From the NCBI RefSeq assembly GCF_030272615.1, contig NC_081414.1:657524292-657588291 (forward strand): DNA of 64,000 bases, read 5' to 3'. Made by a program: the position numbers and the translations under genes. The notes beneath the pieces were generated by a model, which made no database searches, was not told the DNA's origin, and saw only the letters and a program-made list of their open reading frames with translations. This DNA is from Cryptomeria japonica. Its lineage: Eukaryota > Streptophyta > Pinopsida > Cupressales > Cupressaceae. This document shows, piece by piece, positions 58,065 to 64,000 of this stretch (positions are counted from its first letter, which is position 1; each line of letters opens with the position of its first letter).

Positions 58065-59526
58065 TGTTGGCATTATGTGAACTGGTATGAGGACATAATG
58101 ACATTGTATGTTGTCATTGATGTCAATATGCTGAAGAGGTGAGAACCGACATATGTGAGAATTGGTATAACACTATGAACCGACATTTGTGCCAAAGTGA
58201 AGCGGTGTGTTTGTTCAAGGTGAACCGGCATATGGTTATGGGAACCGACACATGGAAGCATTGTATGACTACTAGTTGGTAGTCTCAACTTCAGGGTTTC
58301 TGGTTGAAGTGCTTCAAGCCTATGTGGCTCAACTGGTGGCTTTGTGTGATGAGTTAGCATTGTAATGAAGAACAGATCATGTAACCATGTCAACCTTGTG
58401 CACGTGAAGGATCTTGCATGAAGGAGAATGTTCCTATCTACCTCGGGAATGTGTGAAGTCTGTAAATGGTGATAATGTGTGATGGGTTATCAACCGTCAT
58501 GAAATTGGTGGAAAATGGACGATGGAGAAAGTCTTGAGATTGGATCAAGAACTGTTGCATTTAATGCAGTATTCTCAATGGTCGGGATTGAACCGTTTGA
58601 ATTCCTTAACCTAATAGGTTTTGGGTTTAGGGTTTATGCTATCGACCTATCTATTTTCCTATAAGGTCGATGTTGTGTTTCTTTCTAAGGTTGTTGGAAA
58701 AAGTTGTGTGTGTGTATCCAAGAGAAGAGATACATGATTCTTGCCAGACCAAAGGAGAGAAGTGATACCTACAGAGTGTAAGTGCAGTAGGTGAAGAGGA
58801 GCATAAGCAGATCTGCATTGGCATTGAGTGTTCTTATCAGATCATTGTAATACCTTTTGATCTCTAACCACTTCAACAGTTGAGAAATCCCTTAATAAGG
58901 TAGCTTTAATCGGCTTGCTGTAAATCTTTTAACAGGGTGACTCAAAACCATTGAGTTCTTGAAATCCTCTAACAAGGTAACCTTTAATAGAGTTCAACCC
59001 TTAAGTGGGTGATCCCTTATAGGATCAGTTCCTAACAGAACCTATTATATCAGTCTTTAACCAAACAAAGCTCCTAATAGAGCAGACTTCTAAAGAGTTC
59101 AAAAACAAGCTTGTGGGTATTCATCCCCACCGTGGTTTTTCCCAGTTGGGTTTCCATGTGAAAAATGAGTGTGTCATGTGTGATGTCTTCTTCATGTGAT
59201 GCTTTGTTGTTTTCTATCAAGTGGTGAATCATGTTGATCTAGTTGCTCATATGTATATCTTTGATGCTAGATTACCTGTTCATGCATTAGGGTGAAATGG
59301 AAATGAAGTGTTAGATTATATGAGAAGATAAGTCTCAACTGGTTTATGCTTGTCTCAGTCATTCTGGGTTTTGTCGATTGTACTTTGTTTTAGGACTGGT
59401 GTTATTGTTTGTCTGTCAATGCACAGTTTCTGTTGACAAACTGGTTTAAGAGTGTGTTTTTGTCTGTACTGATTCACCCCCCTCTTAGTACCAATTTGGT
59501 ACTATCCGTTCATCATTGAGTTATCA
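58065..59526 (+). repeat. Third LTR of element E
   Basis: It begins TGTTGGCATTATGTG and ends GAGTTATCA. It carries the motif cluster at about 58883-59110 and the box CACCGTGGTTTTTCCCAGTT at about 59128. It is followed by ACCTA and then gag sequence of element H, not by a primer site. Confidence 0.92.
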
Positions 59527-59531
59527 ACCTA
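59527..59531. repeat. Target site duplication of element E, right copy
   Basis: ACCTA, identical to 46363-46367. Confidence 0.9.
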
Positions 59532-59840
59532 TTGATGATCAAGAACAATTAGCAACTAGAATCTCTTGGAAATTGAAGCATGACAAGAGTGTTGTTTTTC
59601 CCTTTGTTAAATTTAGTAGTAAGCATAGAGAATCAATTGGATATTGTCTTTTTCATTATGGTGGTTCTCATTCTCTCTAAAAATGTAAACCATTTAAATA
59701 ATTTGTTCAAGAACAATATGATAGTTCTCGTATACATCATTCAACATATCTTTCTCTCTTTCTTTGTGAAAAGGTAGTGCCTTAGCACTCCCCTCACCCT
59801 CATGTTGCTCGTCACCCTATAACACAAGTAGTTAACTTAA
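59532..59840 (+). pseudogene. Gag-like ORF of element H, piece 3
   Basis: From the element E junction the plus strand reads DDQEQLATRISWKLKHDKSV, then KHRESIGYCLFHYGGSHSL, a stop, KCKPFK, a stop and FVQEQYDSSR. YC.FH..G.HS...C..F..F is a second Cys-His motif of the gypsy Gag type, similar in form to CSFHQTHNHDAN in piece 2. Two TAA codons and a shift end it. GGGGGCTCC at about 59843 could be a purine block but has no LTR behind it. Confidence 0.5.
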
Positions 59841-60005
59841 TTGGGGGCTCCTTGTAATTAGAGGTAGTGATTTTTCAATTTTAAATATCTTGGGGAAGCA
59901 ACATGGTTCACTTTCACAACTATCCTACCTCTCATCTTTAAACTTTCACCATTTCCTTTATGGAGCACATTTTTCATAAATCGATGTCCTTTCTTGCATA
60001 GGCTT
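59841..60005 (+). other. Unassigned stretch of element H or flank
   Basis: No motif seen. It lies between gag piece 3 and the start of the copia LTR fragment F. Confidence 0.3.
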
Positions 60006-60626
60006 TGTTGGCATTGTGTTGTCATTGATGTCGACCGGTATGGGATGACTACCGTTATGAGAGATGTATGTGAAACACTATCATGAAGGAGTATATAATA
60101 AGATATCTTGGATATCACCTTGTGTTGCAGAACACCAGTAAGACAAGGAAGATGATCACTGGAGTCACTGGTACACAAGTTAGTTCCTGACTTGTGTGGA
60201 TTAGATGGTAACGTTATCGATACTGATACAATATATCACCAGTAAGGAAAGGATGTCAACTAGTAAGTGATGTGTTGACATAGAGAAGTCAGATCAACCA
60301 AATGAGTGGTTGTCAGCCGACAATGCTCATGACTAGTGTACAAGCCAGATGGCCAAGGTGTTTGGGCTATTGTTTGTGATGAAAAGGCAGAATATTACCT
60401 AAATCAAATCAACACAAGATGAGAAGAATGAATAGATCACAGGTATGATGTGAAGTTGTAGAACAACAGGAATCCCTCTAGATGAAGATGCAGTCATCAT
60501 GAGAAGCAATGGCTGACATTGAAAATGCCATCACCAGATCACATGTGTTGGTTTAAAGGTTTGCTGCTCAAACAAGGAAGTCACATGAGTATATTGTAGG
60601 ATGCAGAAGACAAGGTGTTGCAATAC
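60006..60626 (+). repeat. Element F: truncated copia-type LTR
   Basis: TGTTGGCATTGTGTTGTC at 60006 has the same start as the LTRs of E, followed by CATTGATGTCGACCGGTATG. The sequence then diverges and is cut near 60626 by another LTR start. No motif cluster or box is reached, so only the 5' portion is present here. Its orientation follows the E LTRs. Confidence 0.55.
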
Positions 60627-61230
60627 CCTAAAAATGGTCATCTAAACCATGGGCCCCTAATCTCGACAACATCACCAAGGTCCTAACCAAAGGCAATTAA
60701 ATCAATCTTGAGCACACAATTAATTTCTAAAATCATCAATGTCACATGGCAAATTATTCACTCAATATTAATTAAATATTTTTTTAATTAATTAAATCAT
60801 TCCAAGTAAATCATTTTAAACAATTATCTTATTTATTTTATTAAATATCCTAGCATATTTAATTAAATAATTCAATTTGCCATAAGTCTTCAAAAAAAGA
60901 AACAAATCAAGAAAGAGGAATTAGAAATTATGAGCACAAATCTTCAAAAATAGGAAATAAATCAAAAAAGGAATTAATTGACAAAAAAGAATTAAAAATT
61001 GAGAAAAGAAATCAATTGGAGATAATCTTGAAAAACAAATAAAAAATTGATAGATAATCTCAAAAAAATTCAATTAAAACAATTAAATATTAAAATTGAA
61101 TGAAATAGAGAATAAATCAGTTTTTTCTAATTTTATCTTAATTTTAGTTCAATTTCTTTTAAAACTGAGAAAAGCATCCAATTACATCAATTCACCTGGA
61201 TTGTGCTTCCTCTTGGAAAATATTGACCAC

Positions 61231-61235
61231 TCATC
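61231..61235. repeat. Possible target site duplication of solo LTR J, left copy
   Basis: TCATC, matching 62391-62395. Confidence is limited because the right copy lies in an ATC microsatellite. Confidence 0.45.
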
Positions 61236-62390
61236 TATTGGCATTTTGATGATGTTGTGATTGTCATTGATGGACACACACTTGTTTTATGATCACTTCC
61301 CTATGTATGAGTTATGCTCAATCGACAATTGTTCCAACTGGTTTTATGCAGTATAGTCTTTAGACTATCGGTGTTTTGCAGAAGGTGTTTACCGGTCACA
61401 AACTGACTGAAGACCCAAAGTGGTACAAAGACCTCAAGTGGTTCGAGGATCCCAAAGTGGTAGTTAACATTTTTCCAGTCTTCATTATGACAAACCGGTA
61501 ATTGGTAAAATGTATGAACTGGTAATTGGTAATGAACTAGTATTACTATGTGATAAGTTACCAACCAGTATTTCTATGATGAGTTATCATCCACTGACAC
61601 TTTGGCAGAGATTTTGTGTCATGTAACCAAATGTGTCTAGATGCACTGAACCTAGGAACTTGTAATGTAATCTTATTGGACCGACATGAAATCAAATTCC
61701 TTTATAAGGACATCATGTCTAGGGTTTTAGGTGTTGAGAGGGTTTTAGTGCATGAGGGTTCTTGCATGTGCAATCATAGAAGATAAGATTAGGTTTGTGT
61801 GAAGAAACAAAGTGTGAAGATATTAAAGACTGAAGTAATCCTAAATGTACATTAACAATGTGCTATCAAGGATCTAACCAAGCATAATGTGCTAGTATTT
61901 AGACCATCTACTTGTTGATTACTCATATCTTTGACAAGTCTGAAACCCTTAACTGGGTAGGCCCAGCAAAGCCTTTCTAAATACTCTAACAAGGTGGTTC
62001 ACAACTGTGAATCTGAAATCCTCTCAAGAGGTGGTCTTTAACAGGACTTATCTCCTAACAAAGATCTAGATTCCTAACAAGATCTATTCTGGTGAAGAAC
62101 ATTGTATGACCTTGACCGGTCTTACCTTAACCGGTCTGGTTTCTATTCTACAGATAGTTACTTGTGAGTTTTTTCTCACCGTGGTTTTTCCCATTTGGGT
62201 TTCCACATCAAAACCTCTTGTGTTATGGTGATTGTGCTCTTGTGGGTTAATGCCTTATTTGTTGTTTGGTTTGTATTTGTCTGAACCCATTTGTTAGTAA
62301 ATCTGTTATACCGGTTAACTACTAAATTGTTTAAGGTTTGAGTCAGTATTTTTCAGTATACTAATTCACCCCCCCTCTTAGTATTCATCA
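61236..62390 (+). repeat. Solo copia LTR J
   Basis: It begins TATTGGCATTTTGATG (TG mutated to TA). It contains the motif cluster (CCCTTAACTGGGTAGG, CTAACAAGGTGG, TCCTAACAAGATC at about 61945-62095) and the box CACCGTGGTTTTTCCCATTT at about 62179-62198. It ends CACCCCCCCTCTTAGTATTC then ATCA. No primer site, polypurine tract or coding sequence adjoins it, so it is a solo LTR left by recombination between the two LTRs of an insertion. Confidence 0.75.
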
Positions 62391-62404
62391 TCATCATCAT
62401 CATT
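62382..62404. repeat. ATC microsatellite
   Basis: About six ATC units at the right edge of solo LTR J. It blurs the exact end of the LTR and its target duplication. Confidence 0.85.
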
Positions 62405-62437
62405 CGATCTCAGCCTTCGGTTTCTTTCTGAATTTTC

Positions 62438-62444
62438 TATAAAT
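62438..62444 (+). promoter_or_regulatory. TATA box of the I LTR
   Basis: TATAAAT in TTTTCTATAAATTCAAGC, about 410 bp before the LTR end. Transcription would start near 62470. Confidence 0.55.
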
Positions 62445-62856
62445 TCAAGCTCTCATCTCTCATTCAAAGATCCTGGAGAATATATTGTTATCATGTTGTT
62501 TTGCTCTAGGTTCATTAATATTTGTGCATTTAGATATTCACATATTAGTTATTGTATACATATTTAGATCATTTATCTCATTTATTACTTAAATCATGTC
62601 AGATTAAATCTTACATTCATCTAGCTTAAATCCATGCTTATATAGCTTAAATCCTTCGTTTAGGTGTTGTCTAGTCACTGGATAGCTTAGCAATCTAAGA
62701 GCAATCTAAACTCGCATCTACTAGAAGGCAATGGGTCGATTTGTTATGGTTTTATTATTCACTGATTATATCTGTCTAACCATGCATGTAATGAATTAAT
62801 TGAAGTGTTATGTATTCCAGATATAGATATAGGTCCACTTTTCACACACGCATTTT

Positions 62857-62872
62857 TGGCGCCCACCGTGGG
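62857..62872 (+). promoter_or_regulatory. Primer binding site of element I
   Basis: TGGCGCCCACCGTGGG lies just inside the LTR end. TGGCGCC-type primer sites are characteristic of plant gypsy elements of the Athila/Tat/Ogre group, unlike the tRNA-iMet sites of the copia elements in this window. Confidence 0.85.
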
Positions 62873-64000
62873 GTAGAAGACTACTTTTTCAGCCTTAAAA
62901 TCATTTTTTTTTTATCCTACAGGTTTCCTTTGTACAATCTCTATGAAATATCGTACGAGTAGTTTCATTGCATCATACAACATTATATTGAAGCCTGTTA
63001 TTTGTCGTATGAATCAAAAAATGGTTTCGTACGACACTCTATTCTAAATATTTGATTTTGTCTTTTGTCGTCCTATGCTTAGTTATAACTCATATGACAA
63101 AACCCTTTTCTCATTTCATTCTATGAGAATTGTCACACGAGTCTGTTTTTTGTTGGATTAAAGCAAGTTTCACTTTTTCAGGGTTTTTCTTGAATTAAAT
63201 TTTGATTACGCTAACGCTAGCCTTGAATTGTCTTTTGTCTTCCTGGTATTTTGACAACCTAACTAGTTTCTTGCAGCACGCTTGCCAAAGAATTTATCAA
63301 TCAAACATATGCCTATCAAAGAATGAAAACAATATGACTACTGATGCGTTGTTTTTGCAGGTTGCCTAAAGAGAATCAACCAAACATTGTGTATTCTTTA
63401 AATTCATTTTTCTTAGGCACCTAACTTTCTATTTGGTTGATGAACAAATTTGTCTTTTGTGTTTTCAGAAAAATCTAAGAGGTAGGAGAGTATGCTCTTG
63501 TCTTTTACATACAATTAGAAATCTAGACCCTCAAAGCTTTTTTCTAAGTTTTGAGATTTTTTTTACCTTTAGCGGGCTTGTCACAGTGGGAAAAAGTAAT
63601 CACCCTATGAGAACAACCCAAGTGAGTACAACTAGACCTAAGCATTCCAACTCACTATAATAAATAGGCCTCTGGTGATTAAAGTCTCAAAGGATGGGAT
63701 TATTTGAGTTTTCTCTCTGAGCTCTCTCATATCGAGCATTTTGTAGGGCCTCACAATCTCAATCATGTTTACATGACTACAACTTATTTCGATACCTTGT
63801 CGGGCTATAGGCCTCAATCTTGCTTGCGTGACTTCAAGGGGTAATTTCAAATGGAATCCCTAACTAAGAACTATAATATTAGAAGCTACCCGATTCACCT
63901 CCGAAAGGTTGATAATCTTTGTGCAAGAGAGATAGTAACTCTTCCAAGACACTTGCCATATCGTGCCCCCATTAGTGTTTGGAGTTGGCTAATAAGGTGT
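62873..64000 (+). other. Untranslated leader of element I
   Basis: No reading frame with a Gag motif is reached before the window ends; the open stretches at 63433 (plus) and 63850 (minus) have no recognisable domain. Athila/Tat-type elements often have a long leader before gag. Several words containing TCGTACGA or TCGTATGA (62950-63140) recur. Confidence 0.5.

Larger units (their letters stand above)
46368..59526 (+). mobile_element. Element E: tandem copia, LTR-internal-LTR-internal-LTR, one target duplication
   Basis: Three LTRs (1486, 1473 and 1462 bp) alternate with two internal regions (E1 47854-52267, E2 53741-58064), all on the plus strand. The middle LTR has the E1 polypurine tract on its left and the E2 primer site on its right. 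ACCTA flanks only the outer ends. The two internal regions share three stops at equal positions and a mutated Gag knuckle, and each has further private lesions. The simplest reading is one insertion later duplicated by unequal crossing-over between its LTRs. Both copies are dead. Confidence 0.92.
60627..62852 (+). repeat. Element I: gypsy-type 5' LTR, interrupted by solo LTR J
   Basis: It starts near TGTTGCAATACCCTAAAAATG and ends at TCACACACGCA (62852), four bases before the primer site. It contains AATTAAATATTT-type repeats (60760-60870) like the H LTR, and TATAAAT at 62438. A copia LTR is inserted at 61236-62390; without it the LTR is about 1.07 kb. The left edge is inferred from the sequence change only. 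Confidence 0.65.

Noticed and set aside
1-64000. CRISPR arrays, tRNA or rRNA genes, bacterial operon signals
   Set aside because: I looked for short regular repeats with spacers, cloverleaf-like sequences and ribosomal words and saw none. The only tRNA-like words are primer binding sites of retroelements.

Overview
The window looks like intergenic DNA of a large-genome seed plant, possibly a gymnosperm. That guess rests on overall character only: AT-rich sequence, plant-type Ty1/copia and Ty3/gypsy elements with long LTRs (0.8-1.8 kb), tRNA-iMet type primer sites, and no convincing single-copy host gene. Nearly everything that can be identified is a decayed LTR retrotransposon, and many are nested in one another. 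No element here has an intact pol gene. No rRNA, tRNA or CRISPR was seen.

Layout, left to right. (1) 1-4844: 3' part of a plus-strand chromovirus (element G: gag, protease, RT, RNase H, integrase, chromodomain, 3' LTR). (2) 5350-5995 plus 12711-14785: a minus-strand copia pol (B), split in its RT by element A. (3) 5996-12705: element A, minus strand, two LTRs with PBS and PPT but no recognisable pol; it has gag-like zinc knuckles and one long decayed ORF of unknown family. (4) 14830-21057: unassigned AT-rich sequence with repeat R1. (5) 21058-29164: full-length minus-strand copia C, whose 5' LTR carries a foreign antisense gag segment. (6) 29165-32826: spacer with diverged tandem repeats and repeat R2. 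(7) 32827-36590: LTR-like and leader sequence of two gypsy-type elements (K, then H inside it). (8) 36591-45617: full-length minus-strand copia D, inserted in the gag of H. (9) 46368-59526: copia E, an LTR-internal-LTR-internal-LTR structure bounded by a single 5-bp target duplication (ACCTA), also in the gag of H. (10) 59532-64000: end of the visible H gag, a copia LTR fragment (F), then the 5' LTR, primer site and leader of a gypsy-type element (I), with a solo copia LTR (J) inside that LTR.

The inferred nesting is: B contains A; K contains H; H contains D, E and F; F contains I; I contains J. Target duplications and reading-frame continuity across the junctions support A in B, D in H and E in H well. 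The K, F and I steps are weaker because their far ends are outside the window.

Two structures deserve most attention. Element A is a pol-less element that must have relied on enzymes from elsewhere, and it carries a protein with no obvious retroelement function. Element E is a tandem double element with one target duplication and lesions common to both internal copies, which points to duplication of an already defective element, probably by unequal crossing-over between its LTRs.
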